In this document: positions 1-9,218 of the stretch, one piece after another
Layout: the number at the start of each line of letters is the position of its first letter
Position numbering within the stretch: position 1 is the first letter of the stretch
Origin: Cellulomonas gilvus ATCC 13127
GTDB lineage: Bacteria > Actinomycetota > Actinomycetes > Actinomycetales > Cellulomonadaceae
Reading direction: 5' to 3'
Length of the DNA stretch: 64,000 bases
NCBI RefSeq assembly: GCF_000218545.1
Contig: NC_015671.1
Span: 1,364,001 to 1,428,000, forward strand
Made by a program: the position numbers and the translations under genes
Notes under the pieces: generated by a model
Told to the model about the DNA's origin: nothing
The model's database searches: none
Seen by the model: the letters and a program-made list of their open reading frames with translations, nothing else

Positions 1-2573
1 CCGTGCTCGCCGCACACGCCCAGGTGCAGGTCGGGCCGGGCTGCGCGGCCCTCCTCGACCGCGATCTTGACCAGGCGGCCCACACCGCGCACGTCGACGG
101 TCTCGAACGGCGACACCGCGAGCACGCCGTTGGCGGTGTACTGCGCGAAGAACGCGCCCTCGACGTCGTCGCGTGAGAAGCCCCACGTGGTCTGCGTGAG
201 GTCGTTCGTGCCGAACGAGAAGAACTGCGCCTCGCCGGCCAGGCGGTCCGCGGTGAGCGCCGCACGCGGCAGCTCGATCATGCAGCCCACCGGGAGGTCG
301 AGCTGCTGCCCGGTCTCCTGGCTCACCTCGGCCATGATGCGCAGCGCCTCCTCGCGGACCAGGCGCAGCTCCTGCACCGAGCCGACCAGCGGCACCATGA
401 TCTCGGGCCGCGGCGACGCGCCCTGCGCGAGCAGGCGAGCGGTCGCCTCGCACACCGCCCGGATCTGCAACGCGAAGAGCCCGGGGATCACCAGGCCCAG
501 CCGCACGCCGCGCAGGCCCAGCATCGGGTTGGCCTCGTGCATGCGGCGGACCGCACCCAGCAGCGTGACGTCGTGCGGGTCCTCCTCACCGCGCGCGGCG
601 GCGAGCGCGACCTTGACCGACAGCTCGGTCAGGTCCGGGAGGAACTCGTGCAGCGGCGGGTCGAGCAGCCGGATGGTGGTGGGCAGGCCGTCCATCTCGT
701 GCAGCAGGCCCACGAAGTCCTCGCGCTGCACCGGCAGGAGCGCGTCGAGCGCGGCCTGCCGCTCGCCGTCGTCCGCGGCCAGCACCACGCGCTCGACCAG
801 CACGCGGCGCTCCCCGAGGAACATGTGCTCGGTGCGGCACAGTCCGATGCCCTGCGCGCCGAGCCGGCGGGCGCGCGCCGCGTCCTGCGGCGTGTCGGCG
901 TTGGCCCGGACGCGCAGCCGGCGCACGTCGTCCGCGTGCGTGAGCAGGCGGTCGACCGCGACGACGAGCTCGCGCGTCTCGTCGTCGTCGGCCTGGGCGA
1001 GCGCGGCCTCCAGGCCCTCGTCGAGGTAGCAGCTGACCGGCGACGGCTTGACGGGGACGGCGCCCAGGAACACCTGACCCGTGGTGCCGTCGATCGCGAT
1101 GACCTCGCCCTCGTGCACCGTGCGGCCCGCGGCGTGCATGCGGCGTGCCACGGGGTCCACCTCGATCGACTCGGCGCCGACCACGCACGTGCGGCCCATG
1201 CCACGCGCGACGACCGCGGCGTGCGACGTCTTGCCGCCGCGCGCCGTCAGCACGCCCTGCGCGGCGATCATGCCGCCCAGGTCGTCGGGGTTGGTCTCGC
1301 GGCGGACCAGGATCACGTCCTTGCCCTCGGCGGCCCAGGCCTGCGCGGTCGTCGAGTCGAACACCGCCATGCCCACGGCCGCGCCCGGTGACGCGGCCAT
1401 GCCGCGCGCGAGCAGGTCGCGGTCCGCGTCCGCGTCGAACTGCGGGAACAGCAGCTGCGAGAGCTGCGCGCCCGTGACGCGGTCGAGCGCCTCGTCGAGC
1501 GTGATGAGGTGCTCGTCGACCAGCTGGACGGCCACGCGGAACGCCGCCGGTGCGGTGCGCTTGCCCACGCGGGTCTGCAGCATCCAGAGCCGGCCGCGCT
1601 CGACCGTGAACTCGATGTCGCACAGGTCGCGGTAGTGCGTCTCGAGGCGGCGCATCGCACGCCGGAGCTCGCCGTACGCCTCGGGGTCCAGACGTTCGAG
1701 CTCGGTCAGGCCCGAGGTGTTCCGGATGCCCGCGACCACGTCCTCGCCCTGCGCGTTGGCCAGGTAGTCGCCGTAGACGCCCGAGCGGCCGGTCGCGGGG
1801 TCGCGTGTGAACGCGACGCCCGTGCCCGAGGTGGGGCCCAGGTTGCCGAACACCATCGCGCACACGTTGACCGCGGTGCCCAGGTCGTCGGCGATGCGCT
1901 CCTTGCGCCGGTACAGCCGCGCACGTTCGGTGTTCCAGGAGTCGAACACCGCCGAGATCGCCAGGTCGAGCTGCTCGCGCGGCGACTGCGGGAAGTCCCG
2001 GCCGGTCTGCTCGTGCACGATCGCCTTGTACGCGCCCACGAGGTCGCGCAGGTCGTCGGTGCCGAGCTCGACGTCGGTCGCCACGCCGCGGGCGGCCTTG
2101 GCCTTGTCGAGCGCGTCGGAGAACTCCTCGCCCGCGATGCCGAGCACCGTCCGGCCGAACATCTGGATGAGGCGGCGGTAGGAGTCCCACGCGAACCGCT
2201 CGTCACCGGTGAACGACGCGAGGCCGTGCACCGTGAGGTCGTTGAGCCCCACGTCCAGGACGGTCTCCATCATGCCCGGCATGGAGAACTTGGCCCCCGA
2301 GCGGACCGAGACGAGCAGCGGGTCGGCCGGGTCGCCGAAGTGCCGTTGCATCGCGTCCTCGAGGCGGCGCATCGCCATGGTGACCTCGACCCGCAGCTCG
2401 GCCGGCACGTGCCCGTCCCGCATGTACTCGCGGCACGCCTGCGTCGTGATCGTGAACCCCGGCGGCACCGGCAGGCCCAGGCGGGTCATCTCCGCGAGAC
2501 CGGCCCCCTTGCCGCCCAGGAGGTCCTTGGCGTCCTTGTCGCCTTCGCTGAAGTCCCACACGTAACCCACCAC
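1..2573 (-). CDS. ppdK: Pyruvate, phosphate dikinase (C-terminus beyond left edge)
   Basis: Interconverts pyruvate + ATP + Pi and PEP + AMP + PPi in the cytosol, linking glycolysis and gluconeogenesis. The N-terminus reads VGYVWDFSEGDKDAKDLLGG, the usual start of the family's nucleotide-binding domain. The swivelling phosphohistidine domain follows with GGKTSHAAVVARGMG (His is the phosphorylated residue). The PEP/pyruvate TIM barrel follows with GLCRTEH, RGVRLG and FGTNDLTQ. About 857 codons are present and the reading frame is open at position 1, so only the extreme C-terminus is missing. Start: GTG at 2573, 5 nt after a GGAGGT box (2579-2584 on the complement). A second in-frame GTG at 2570 is equally possible. 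A hairpin lies in the upstream leader. Family assignment is secure. Confidence 0.96.
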   Translation of the reverse strand, partial: MVGYVWDFSEGDKDAKDLLGGKGAGLAEMTRLGLPVPPGFTITTQACREYMRDGHVPAELRVEVTMAMRRLEDAMQRHFGDPADPLLVSVRSGAKFSMPGMMETVLDVGLNDLTVHGLASFTGDERFAWDSYRRLIQMFGRTVLGIAGEEFSDALDKAKAARGVATDVELGTDDLRDLVGAYKAIVHEQTGRDFPQSPREQLDLAISAVFDSWNTERARLYRRKERIADDLGTAVNVCAMVFGNLGPTSGTGVAFTRDPATGRSGVYGDYLANAQGEDVVAGIRNTSGLTELERLDPEAYGELRRAMRRLETHYRDLCDIEFTVERGRLWMLQTRVGKRTAPAAFRVAVQLVDEHLITLDEALDRVTGAQLSQLLFPQFDADADRDLLARGMAASPGAAVGMAVFDSTTAQAWAAEGKDVILVRRETNPDDLGGMIAAQGVLTARGGKTSHAAVVARGMGRTCVVGAESIEVDPVARRMHAAGRTVHEGEVIAIDGTTGQVFLGAVPVKPSPVSCYLDEGLEAALAQADDDETRELVVAVDRLLTHADDVRRLRVRANADTPQDAARARRLGAQGIGLCRTEHMFLGERRVLVERVVLAADDGERQAALDALLPVQREDFVGLLHEMDGLPTTIRLLDPPLHEFLPDLTELSVKVALAAARGEEDPHDVTLLGAVRRMHEANPMLGLRGVRLGLVIPGLFALQIRAVCEATARLLAQGASPRPEIMVPLVGSVQELRLVREEALRIMAEVSQETGQQLDLPVGCMIELPRAALTADRLAGEAQFFSFGTNDLTQTTWGFSRDDVEGAFFAQYTANGVLAVSPFETVDVRGVGRLVKIAVEEGRAARPDLHLGVCGEH

Positions 2574-2591
2574 GGCGCACCTCCATGCGAA

Positions 2592-2615
2592 CGACCGGGC
2601 CCCGTTGCCCGGTCG
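2592..2615 (-). promoter_or_regulatory. Hairpin in the ppdK 5' leader
   Basis: A 9-bp perfect inverted repeat (CGACCGGGC / GCCCGGTCG) with a 6-nt loop sits 7 nt upstream of the ppdK Shine-Dalgarno sequence. Its position could influence ribosome loading on ppdK, but no known riboswitch class is recognised. Function is inferred only. Confidence 0.35.
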
Positions 2616-2743
2616 GTCTCCCCAGTGTTGTCCCGGATCGTGGACAAGCTCCCAGGACCAACGTCCGCCCTCGCGTCCATCGTCGTCTGCTGGCCCCCGG
2701 ACCGCGCGCCGGGCGCGGCCGGGAAAGGCGTGGCCCCGGCACG

Positions 2744-2749
2744 TAGGAT
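2744..2749 (+). promoter_or_regulatory. -10 box TAGGAT for the phoH operon
   Basis: TAGGAT fits the actinobacterial TAnnnT consensus and would start transcription near 2756, about 58 nt upstream of the phoH ATG. No convincing -35 hexamer is visible. Confidence 0.45.
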
Positions 2750-2813
2750 CGGCGGGACGGACCACCGACCGTCGAGACCGATCCACGAAGGAGCCACGGC
2801 GCACGCCGAGCAC

Positions 2814-3875
2814 ATGGCCGAGACGACCCCCACGGGGACCCCTGCACGCGGCGCGACGAGCGCGCCGGCACGCACGGCCACCGGGCCCACGCCGCCACCC
2901 GCCCGCGTGGAGCACCTCATCTCGGTGCCGGGCGACGTGTCGATGGTCGAGCTGCTCGGGCTGCGCGACGAGGTGCTGCGCGAGATCGAGGCGGGCTTCG
3001 CGGGCGTCGACGTGCACGTGCGGGGCAACGAGGTCCGGCTCGCGGGCCCGGCGGGCGACGTCGCGCTCGTCGCGCGGCTCGTCGAGGAGCTCGTGGAGAT
3101 GACGGCCGCGGGCACGCCCCTGACGCCCGACGTGGTGCGCCGCACCGTCGCGATGCTGACCGCCGGCTCGCACGCGCGGCCCGCGGACATCCTCACGTTC
3201 AACATCCTGTCCACGCGCGGCCGCACCATCCGGCCCAAGACGTCCGGGCAGAAGGAGTACGTCGACGCGATCGACCGGCACACCGTGACGTTCGGCATCG
3301 GTCCCGCGGGCACCGGCAAGACGTACCTGGCGATGGCCAAGGCCGTGCAGGCGCTCAACGACCACAAGGTCAGCCGGATCGTCCTGACGCGCCCCGCGGT
3401 CGAGGCGGGGGAGCGGCTGGGCTTCCTGCCCGGGACGCTCGCGGAGAAGATCGACCCGTACCTGCGTCCGCTGTACGACGCGCTGCACGACATGGTGGAC
3501 CCCGAGTCCATCCCGCGGCTGCTCGAGGCGGGCACCATCGAGGTCGCCCCGCTGGCGTACATGCGCGGCCGGACGCTCAACGACTCGTTCATCATCCTGG
3601 ACGAGGCGCAGAACACGTCCGTGGAGCAGATGAAGATGTTCCTCACGCGCCTGGGCTTCGGCAGCCGTGTGGTGGTCACGGGCGACGTGACGCAGGTGGA
3701 CCTGCCGTCCGGCACCACGTCGGGCCTGCGCGTCGTGGAACGCATCCTGGCGGACGTCGACGACGTCGCGTTCTGCCGGCTGACCTCGTCGGACGTCGTC
3801 CGGCACCGCCTGGTCAGCGCCATCATCGACGCGTACGCGCGCTGGGACGAGGACGGGAGCACGGGCCGCCGATGA
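2814..3875 (+). CDS. phoH: PhoH-like ATPase
   Basis: Cytosolic P-loop ATPase of the PhoH/YbeZ family, which works with YbeY in rRNA and RNA metabolism. Walker A is GPAGTGKTY, Walker B is [11 protein letters not shown], followed by [20 protein letters not shown]. The 353-residue length is normal. The N-terminus (about 35 residues) is Thr/Ala/Pro-rich and likely disordered. ATG 2814 is the best start, but the nearest strong Shine-Dalgarno (GAAGGAG, 2787-2793) lies about 20 nt away, further than usual. The frame is open upstream but has no conserved sequence there. Its stop overlaps the ybeY ATG by 4 nt, so the two are translationally coupled. Confidence 0.93.
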   Translation: MAETTPTGTPARGATSAPARTATGPTPPPARVEHLISVPGDVSMVELLGLRDEVLREIEAGFAGVDVHVRGNEVRLAGPAGDVALVARLVEELVEMTAAGTPLTPDVVRRTVAMLTAGSHARPADILTFNILSTRGRTIRPKTSGQKEYVDAIDRHTVTFGIGPAGTGKTYLAMAKAVQALNDHKVSRIVLTRPAVEAGERLGFLPGTLAEKIDPYLRPLYDALHDMVDPESIPRLLEAGTIEVAPLAYMRGRTLNDSFIILDEAQNTSVEQMKMFLTRLGFGSRVVVTGDVTQVDLPSGTTSGLRVVERILADVDDVAFCRLTSSDVVRHRLVSAIIDAYARWDEDGSTGRR

Positions 3876-4324
3876 GCATCGAGGTCAACAACGAGTCGGG
3901 GTTCGAGGTCGACGAGGCGGAGTTCGCCGCGCTCGCGCGGTACGTGCTCGACGAGATGCACGTGCACCCGCAGACGGACCTGTCGATCATGCTCGTCGGC
4001 ACGGAGGTCATGACCGAGCTGCACGTGAAGTGGATGGACGAGCCGGGCCCGACCGACGTGCTCTCGTTCCCGATGGACGAGCTGCGCCCGGGCCGGGACG
4101 GCGAGGTCACGCCCGCCGGCCTGCTCGGTGACGTGGTCCTGTGCCCGGAGGTCGCCGCGCAGCAGGCCGTCACCGCGGGGCACTCGACGGTCGAGGAGCT
4201 CCTGCTGCTCACGACGCACGGGATCCTGCACCTGCTGGGCTTCGACCACGCCGAGCCCGAGGAGGAGAAGGAGATGTTCGCGCTGCAGCGGCGGCTGCTG
4301 CTGACGTTCCTGGCGGGCCGGTGA
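3872..4324 (+). CDS. ybeY: rRNA maturation RNase YbeY
   Basis: Zinc-dependent endoribonuclease acting in 16S rRNA 3' maturation and ribosome quality control. The signature [12 protein letters not shown] carries the three metal-binding His residues (HGxLHLxGxDH). At 150 residues the length matches the family. It overlaps phoH (ATGA) upstream and the next gene's GTG (4321) downstream, in the conserved phoH-ybeY-CBS-era order of actinobacteria. Identification is secure. Confidence 0.95.
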   Translation: MSIEVNNESGFEVDEAEFAALARYVLDEMHVHPQTDLSIMLVGTEVMTELHVKWMDEPGPTDVLSFPMDELRPGRDGEVTPAGLLGDVVLCPEVAAQQAVTAGHSTVEELLLLTTHGILHLLGFDHAEPEEEKEMFALQRRLLLTFLAGR

Positions 4325-5613
4325 CCGACGTCCCGGTCGCGCTCCTCGTCGTCGTCGCGGTGCTCGGCACCGCAGCCGCGGGCGTGGTGTCCGCGGGAGA
4401 GGTCGCGGTGCTGCGCGTCACGCGCGCGGCCGTGACCGAGCTGGTCGCGCAGCGGCACCCCGCGGCCGAGCGCGTGCGCCGTCTGGTCGAGCACCCGCGC
4501 CGCGTCGCCGCGGCCGCCGCGTTCTTCCGGCTGCTCGCGGAGATGGTCGCGACCGTGTGCCTGACGATCGTCGTCGCGTCCGGGGACCTGCCGTGGTGGG
4601 GTGTGCTGCTCGGCGCGGTGGCGCTGTGCGTGGGTGTCGCGTTCCTGCTGGTCCGCGTCAGCCCGCGCACGCTGGGCCGACGCAACCCGGTGCGGACCCT
4701 CACGCTGCTCGCGGCGCCGCTCACGGTGGTGACGCGGCTGGCCGGCCCGGTCGCGCGCCGTGCGCCCGCGGGCGGTCCCACCGAGCAGGACGAGGACGAG
4801 CTGCGGGACATGGTGCAGCGCGTGAGCGAGTCGGAGGCGATCGAGGACGACGAGCGCGAGCTGTTCCGCTCGGTGTTCGAGCTGGGTGACACGCTCACGC
4901 GGGAGGTCATGGTCCCGCGGACGGACATGGTCACCACGGACGTCGACACGCCGCTGCGCAAGGCGCTCGCGCTGCTGCTGCGCTCCGGGTTCTCCCGCGT
5001 GCCCGTGGTGGGCGACTCGGTCGACGACCTGCGCGGCGTGCTGTACCTCAAGGACGTGGTGCGGCGCGTGCCGACCACGCCGGGTGCCGAGGACGACGAC
5101 GCGCTCGACGCCCCCGCGTCGAGCATCGCGCGGCCCGCGGTGTTCGTGCCGGAGTCGAAGCCGGTCGACGAGCTGCTGCGCGAGCTGCAGGAGGGCTCGT
5201 CGCACCTGGCGATGGTGGTCGACGAGTACGGCGGCATCGCGGGCCTCGTGACGATCGAGGACGTGCTCGAGGAGATCGTCGGCGAGCTCACCGACGAGCA
5301 CGACCCGAGCGCGCCGCAGGTCGAGGACCTGGGCGACGGCACGTTCCGCGTGCCCGCGCGCCTGGGCCGCGACGAGCTCGGCGAGCTGTTCGGCCTCGCG
5401 GTCGACGACGAGGACGTGGACTCCGCCGGCGGCCTGCTGGCCAAGGCGCTCGGTAAGGTTCCCCTGCCGGGCTCCGTGGGCGAGATCCACGGGCTGCGCC
5501 TCGTCGCGGAACGCGTGGAGGGCCGCCGACGCCGCCTGGCGACCGTCCTCGTCACCCGGGTGGAGCCCGGTGACGACGACGCCCTCGACGACGACGAGCA
5601 CGGAGCCACCTGA
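4321..5613 (+). CDS. Hemolysin C/CorC-type membrane protein (DUF21, CBS pair, CorC_HlyC)
   Basis: Integral membrane protein of the CNNM/CorC family, implicated in divalent-cation (Mg2+ or Co2+) transport. The first about 150 residues hold several hydrophobic helices (DUF21), starting [17 protein letters not shown] tandem CBS pair follows ([21 protein letters not shown] and [25 protein letters not shown]). A C-terminal CorC_HlyC domain includes [18 protein letters not shown]. The length is 430 residues. GTG 4321 overlaps the ybeY stop. The gene ends TGATG with era. The substrate cannot be read from sequence. Confidence 0.92.
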   Translation: MTDVPVALLVVVAVLGTAAAGVVSAGEVAVLRVTRAAVTELVAQRHPAAERVRRLVEHPRRVAAAAAFFRLLAEMVATVCLTIVVASGDLPWWGVLLGAVALCVGVAFLLVRVSPRTLGRRNPVRTLTLLAAPLTVVTRLAGPVARRAPAGGPTEQDEDELRDMVQRVSESEAIEDDERELFRSVFELGDTLTREVMVPRTDMVTTDVDTPLRKALALLLRSGFSRVPVVGDSVDDLRGVLYLKDVVRRVPTTPGAEDDDALDAPASSIARPAVFVPESKPVDELLRELQEGSSHLAMVVDEYGGIAGLVTIEDVLEEIVGELTDEHDPSAPQVEDLGDGTFRVPARLGRDELGELFGLAVDDEDVDSAGGLLAKALGKVPLPGSVGEIHGLRLVAERVEGRRRRLATVLVTRVEPGDDDALDDDEHGAT

Positions 5614-6554
5614 TGACGCACCCGCAGCCCCCGGCCGACGGCCCGTTCCGATCGGGGTTCGCGTGCTTCGTCGGACGCCCGAACGCGGGCAAGTCGACGC
5701 TCACCAACGCGCTCGTCGGGCAGAAGGTCGCCATCACGTCGGGCCGGCCGCAGACCACGCGGCACACCATCCGCGGCATCGTGCACCGCCCGGACGCGCA
5801 GCTGGTGCTCGTGGACACCCCGGGCCTGCACCGGCCCCGGACGCTGCTGGGAGAGCGCCTCAACGGGCTCGTCAAGGACACGCTGAGCGAGGTCGACGTG
5901 GTGGGCTTCTGCCTGCCGGCCGACCAGAAGGTCGGCCCGGGGGACCGGTTCATCGCCGAGCAGCTCGCGGACATGCACCGCGACGGCCGCGGCACGCCCG
6001 TGGTGGCCGTGGTCACCAAGTCCGACACCGTCTCGCGCCAGCGCCTCGCCGAGCAGCTGCTCGCGGTGCAGGCGCTCGGCGAGTGGGCGGACATCGTCCC
6101 CGTCTCGGCCGTGGACGGCTACCAGGTCGAGCTGCTCGCGGACGTGCTCGTCGGGCACCTGCCGCCGGGCCCCGCGCTGTACCCCGAGGGCGAGCTGACG
6201 GACGAGCCCGAGGAGGTCATGGTCGCGGAGCTGGTGCGCGAGGCCGCGCTCGAGGGCGTGCGGGACGAGCTGCCGCACTCGCTCGCGGTGGTGGTCGACG
6301 AGATCGTGCCGCGTGAGCGCGCCGCGGCCGACGGCACGCCCATGCTCGACGTGCGCGTGCACCTGTTCGTCGAGCGCGACAGCCAGAAGGCCATCGTGAT
6401 CGGCCGGGGCGGCGCGCGTCTGCGCGACGTCGGCAGCGAGGCGCGCCGCGGCATCGAGGCGCTGCTCGGCGCGCGCGTCTACCTGGACCTGCACGTCAAG
6501 GTGGCCAAGGACTGGCAGCGCGACCCCAAGCAGCTCGGCCGCCTCGGCTTCTGA
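5613..6554 (+). CDS. era: GTPase Era
   Basis: Essential GTPase that binds 16S rRNA during 30S assembly. The N-terminal G domain has G1 GRPNAGKST (about residues 17-25), G3 DTPGL and G4 TKSD (TKxD rather than NKxD, also seen in related actinobacteria). The C-terminal KH domain contains IVIGRGGARLRDVGSEARR and the terminal KVAKDWQ segment. At 313 residues it is of normal length. The ATG overlaps the previous stop (TGATG). The last base of its TGA is the A of the next gene's ATG. Placement next to ybeY fits a ribosome-biogenesis operon. Confidence 0.96.
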   Translation: MTHPQPPADGPFRSGFACFVGRPNAGKSTLTNALVGQKVAITSGRPQTTRHTIRGIVHRPDAQLVLVDTPGLHRPRTLLGERLNGLVKDTLSEVDVVGFCLPADQKVGPGDRFIAEQLADMHRDGRGTPVVAVVTKSDTVSRQRLAEQLLAVQALGEWADIVPVSAVDGYQVELLADVLVGHLPPGPALYPEGELTDEPEEVMVAELVREAALEGVRDELPHSLAVVVDEIVPRERAAADGTPMLDVRVHLFVERDSQKAIVIGRGGARLRDVGSEARRGIEALLGARVYLDLHVKVAKDWQRDPKQLGRLGF

Positions 6555-8158
6555 TGACGGTGACCCGCCCCGCGCCCGCCACCGACGCCACCGCCCCAGG
6601 CGTCGGCGCCCCCCGGCGGGACGCACGTGAGCACCACCTGAGCGGCGGCTACCGCGTGCTCGCCAGCACCGTGCTGGGCATCGTGGTGCTCGCCGCGCTC
6701 GGCGCGCTCATGGGCCCGCAGTGGGACCCGGTCCCGCTGACCGACCCGCTCGTGGTCTCCTCGCGCGACACCGCGATCGGCTCGGCGCCCGCGCTGCCCA
6801 CGTACGACGTGCGCACGCGCGTGGTCACGGTGCAGCTCGACGGTGCGACGGTGCGCGCGCAGGTCAACGAGCCCGTGGGTGCGCCGCCCGGACCGGGCGT
6901 GGTGTTCCTGCACGGCGCGGGCACGGGCTCCTACACCGAGGCGTTCGTCGAGCAGGCGCGTGCGCTCGCGACCGCGGGCGTGGTGACGCTCGTGCCGGAC
7001 AAGCGCCTGGACACGTACAGCGCGCGGTACCGCGACTACGTGGGGATGGCGCGCGACTACCAGCGCTCGGTCGAGCTCGTGCGGTCGCTGCCGACCGTCG
7101 ACCCCGACCGCGTGGGCGTCTACGCCGAGAGCGAGGGCGCGTGGATCGCGCCCGTGATGGCCGCCGCGGACGAGCGGCTCGCGTTCGTCGTGCTGGTCTC
7201 GGCGCCCGTGGTGCCGCCGCGCGAGCAGGCGGCGTTCGCCGCGGACAGCTACCTGCGCAACACGGGGGTGCCGCACGGCGTGTTCCGGGCGATCCCGCGT
7301 GCCGTGGGCATGGCCATCCCGGGGGGCGGGTTCGAGTACGTCGACTTCGACGTCACCTCCTACCAGCGCCGCATGTCGCAGCCCGTGCTCATGGTCTACG
7401 GCACGGGCGACGCGTCGATGCCGATCGTGCAGGGTGCCGAGCAGGTGATCCGGGACACCGCGATCGCGGGCAACGGCGCGGTGACCGTGCGCTACTACGC
7501 GGGTGCGACGCACGGCATCAAGGTCGACGAGCAGATCGTGCCCGCGTTCCTGCGGGACATGACCGGCTGGGTCGTGGGGCTGCCCGCGACGGCGCACGCC
7601 GAGCCGAAGATCGCGGGCGACCAGCCCGAGCAGCAGTACCTGGCGATGCCCGTGCCCGAGCCGCGGTGGCTGCACAACGGGGACGTGGTCGCGCTCATCA
7701 CGATCGCGGCGATCGCGGGCATCGTGCTCGCGGGCATGGTCGGCGGCGTCGCCCGTGGCGTGCGCACGCTGACGGTGCGCCGGACGGGGGTCCCCGCCCC
7801 TGCCGGTGCACCGCGGTTCGCCGGGGGAGTCGTGCGGTGGGCCACCGCGCTCGGGGTGGGGGCGGTCGCGACCGTCGTCGCGCTGGTCTGGTACATCTTC
7901 GCGATCGCGCGGCTCGCGCTCGAGTACGAGCACAACGCGTGGGTGGTGCAGGGCGGCTGGGTCGCGGTGCGGCTGCTGGGCATCGCCGTGGTGGGCGCCG
8001 CGGTGCTGCTGTCCCGTGCCGTGGTCCGCGCCCGCACCAGGGGTGTGCCCGCGGCGCCGGGTGCCGTCCGCGTCGTCGTCCTCGGGCTCCTGCTGGTGTG
8101 CTCGTCGGTGCTGCTCGTCGTGCTCGCGTACTGGGGCGTGTACCAGCTCGGCATATGA
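6554..8158 (+). CDS. Membrane-bound alpha/beta hydrolase
   Basis: A 534-residue protein. One N-terminal transmembrane helix (about 35-55) is followed by an extracytoplasmic alpha/beta-hydrolase domain, and the C-terminal third (from about 375) holds about four hydrophobic helices. Visible catalytic elements are the oxyanion HGAGTGS (His120), the nucleophile elbow VYAESEG (Ser193; GxSxG with Ala for the first Gly), Asp286 in GTGDAS and His320 in GATHGI, in the correct order. It is therefore probably an active serine hydrolase (esterase or peptidase) facing the cell exterior. The substrate is unknown. It is coupled to era by TGATG overlap, but its function need not be related. Confidence 0.75.
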   Translation: MTVTRPAPATDATAPGVGAPRRDAREHHLSGGYRVLASTVLGIVVLAALGALMGPQWDPVPLTDPLVVSSRDTAIGSAPALPTYDVRTRVVTVQLDGATVRAQVNEPVGAPPGPGVVFLHGAGTGSYTEAFVEQARALATAGVVTLVPDKRLDTYSARYRDYVGMARDYQRSVELVRSLPTVDPDRVGVYAESEGAWIAPVMAAADERLAFVVLVSAPVVPPREQAAFAADSYLRNTGVPHGVFRAIPRAVGMAIPGGGFEYVDFDVTSYQRRMSQPVLMVYGTGDASMPIVQGAEQVIRDTAIAGNGAVTVRYYAGATHGIKVDEQIVPAFLRDMTGWVVGLPATAHAEPKIAGDQPEQQYLAMPVPEPRWLHNGDVVALITIAAIAGIVLAGMVGGVARGVRTLTVRRTGVPAPAGAPRFAGGVVRWATALGVGAVATVVALVWYIFAIARLALEYEHNAWVVQGGWVAVRLLGIAVVGAAVLLSRAVVRARTRGVPAAPGAVRVVVLGLLLVCSSVLLVVLAYWGVYQLGI

Positions 8159-8164
8159 GGGCAC

Positions 8165-8192
8165 CCGTCGCACGGCGCAGGCCGCGCGACGG
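8165..8192 (+). terminator. Hairpin after the phoH-era operon
   Basis: A 7-bp stem CCGTCGC/GCGACGG with a 14-nt loop starts 7 nt after the hydrolase stop. There is no U-tract, as is common in GC-rich actinobacteria. It directly precedes the next operon's -10 box. Confidence 0.4.
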
Positions 8193-8194
8193 CC

Positions 8195-8200
8195 TAGGAT
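8195..8200 (+). promoter_or_regulatory. -10 box TAGGAT upstream of the PP2C/FHA/kinase cluster
   Basis: TAGGAT matches TAnnnT and would place the start site near 8207, about 124 nt before the phosphatase GTG. No clear -35 is seen. The next seven genes overlap or are close, so this may drive the whole 16-kb cluster. Confidence 0.45.
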
Positions 8201-8330
8201 GCCTCGGGCGCACACGCGATCGGACGAATGCCCGTACACCGGGCGCCGACCTCCGTCCCGGTGACGCGTGAGGCACCATGTGGGACGAACGACGAGACGG
8301 CCGACCGGCCGGACCAGGAAGGGGGGCCGG

Positions 8331-9218
8331 GTGCGCACCTCGTGGGGCTCTGCGACCGACCGCGGCCTGGTCCGTGAGGTGAACGAGGACGCGCTGCTGG
8401 CCTACCCGCCGGTGTTCCTGGTCGCCGACGGCATGGGCGGGCACGACGCGGGCGACCTGGCGAGCCGCATCGCGGTCGAGGAGTTCGCGCAGCTCGCGGG
8501 GCAGGCCGCCGCGACGGCCGACGACATCCACTCGTGCTTCGCCCGGACCTCCGCACGGATCCGTGGCGAGTTCACCGGCGGCCGCCAGGGCGGCACCACC
8601 GTGGCGGGCGTCGCGGTCACGGTGCACGACGACACGTCGTACTGGCTGGTCTTCAACGTGGGCGACTCGCGTGTGTACCGCTGGGCCGACGACGTGCTCG
8701 AGCAGGTCAGTGTCGACCACTCGGTGGTGCAGGAGCTGCTGGACCAGGGACGCATCGAGCCCGCGGACGCCTCCACGCATCCCGAGCGGCACGTCCTCAC
8801 GCGTGCGCTGGGCACGGGGCAGGAGCCCGAGCCCGACTACTGGCTGCTGCCCGCGGGCCTGACCGACCGCCTGCTGATCTGCACCGACGGTCTGACCCGC
8901 GAGCTCGGCGACGCCGCGATCGCGGGTGTGCTGGCCCGCGTCGCGGACGCGCAGGACGCCGCGAACGAGCTGGTGCACCACGCGCTCGAGGCCGGCGCAC
9001 GTGACAACGTCAGCGCCGTGGTCGTCGACGTCGCGACCTCGGCCGGGGCTCTCGACGACGTCCACATCACCGTCCCGCGCGCGGGCGCGCACCTCGGTCC
9101 GCACCTGTGGGACGAGATGCTGCACGGCGCGACCGTGCCCCGCTCCGCTCGACCGTCCGCGCGTGGCGAGGACGCCCGCCCGGACGCCGACCCCGCATCC
9201 CAGGAGGCCAGCCCATGA
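8331..9218 (+). CDS. prpC: PP2C-family Ser/Thr protein phosphatase
   Basis: Metal-dependent phosphatase likely to reverse the kinase encoded two genes downstream. PPM motifs occur in order: DRGLVREVNEDA, VADGMGGHDAGDLAS, GGTTVAGVAV, NVGDSRVYRW, LLICTDGLTREL and ARDNVSAVVVDV. These include the metal-binding Asp residues. The length is 295 residues with no membrane segment, so it is cytosolic. GTG 8331 was chosen because it follows the purine run AGGAAGGGGGG and the first domain motif begins 10 residues later. The stop overlaps the FHA gene ATG (ATGA). Confidence 0.92.
   Translation: MRTSWGSATDRGLVREVNEDALLAYPPVFLVADGMGGHDAGDLASRIAVEEFAQLAGQAAATADDIHSCFARTSARIRGEFTGGRQGGTTVAGVAVTVHDDTSYWLVFNVGDSRVYRWADDVLEQVSVDHSVVQELLDQGRIEPADASTHPERHVLTRALGTGQEPEPDYWLLPAGLTDRLLICTDGLTRELGDAAIAGVLARVADAQDAANELVHHALEAGARDNVSAVVVDVATSAGALDDVHITVPRAGAHLGPHLWDEMLHGATVPRSARPSARGEDARPDADPASQEASP

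Noticed and set aside
8268..8330. Upstream extension of the PP2C frame (21 extra codons)
   Set aside because: The extension is Arg/Gly/Thr-rich with no conservation, while GTG 8331 has a purine-rich ribosome binding site and begins directly before the first phosphatase motif.
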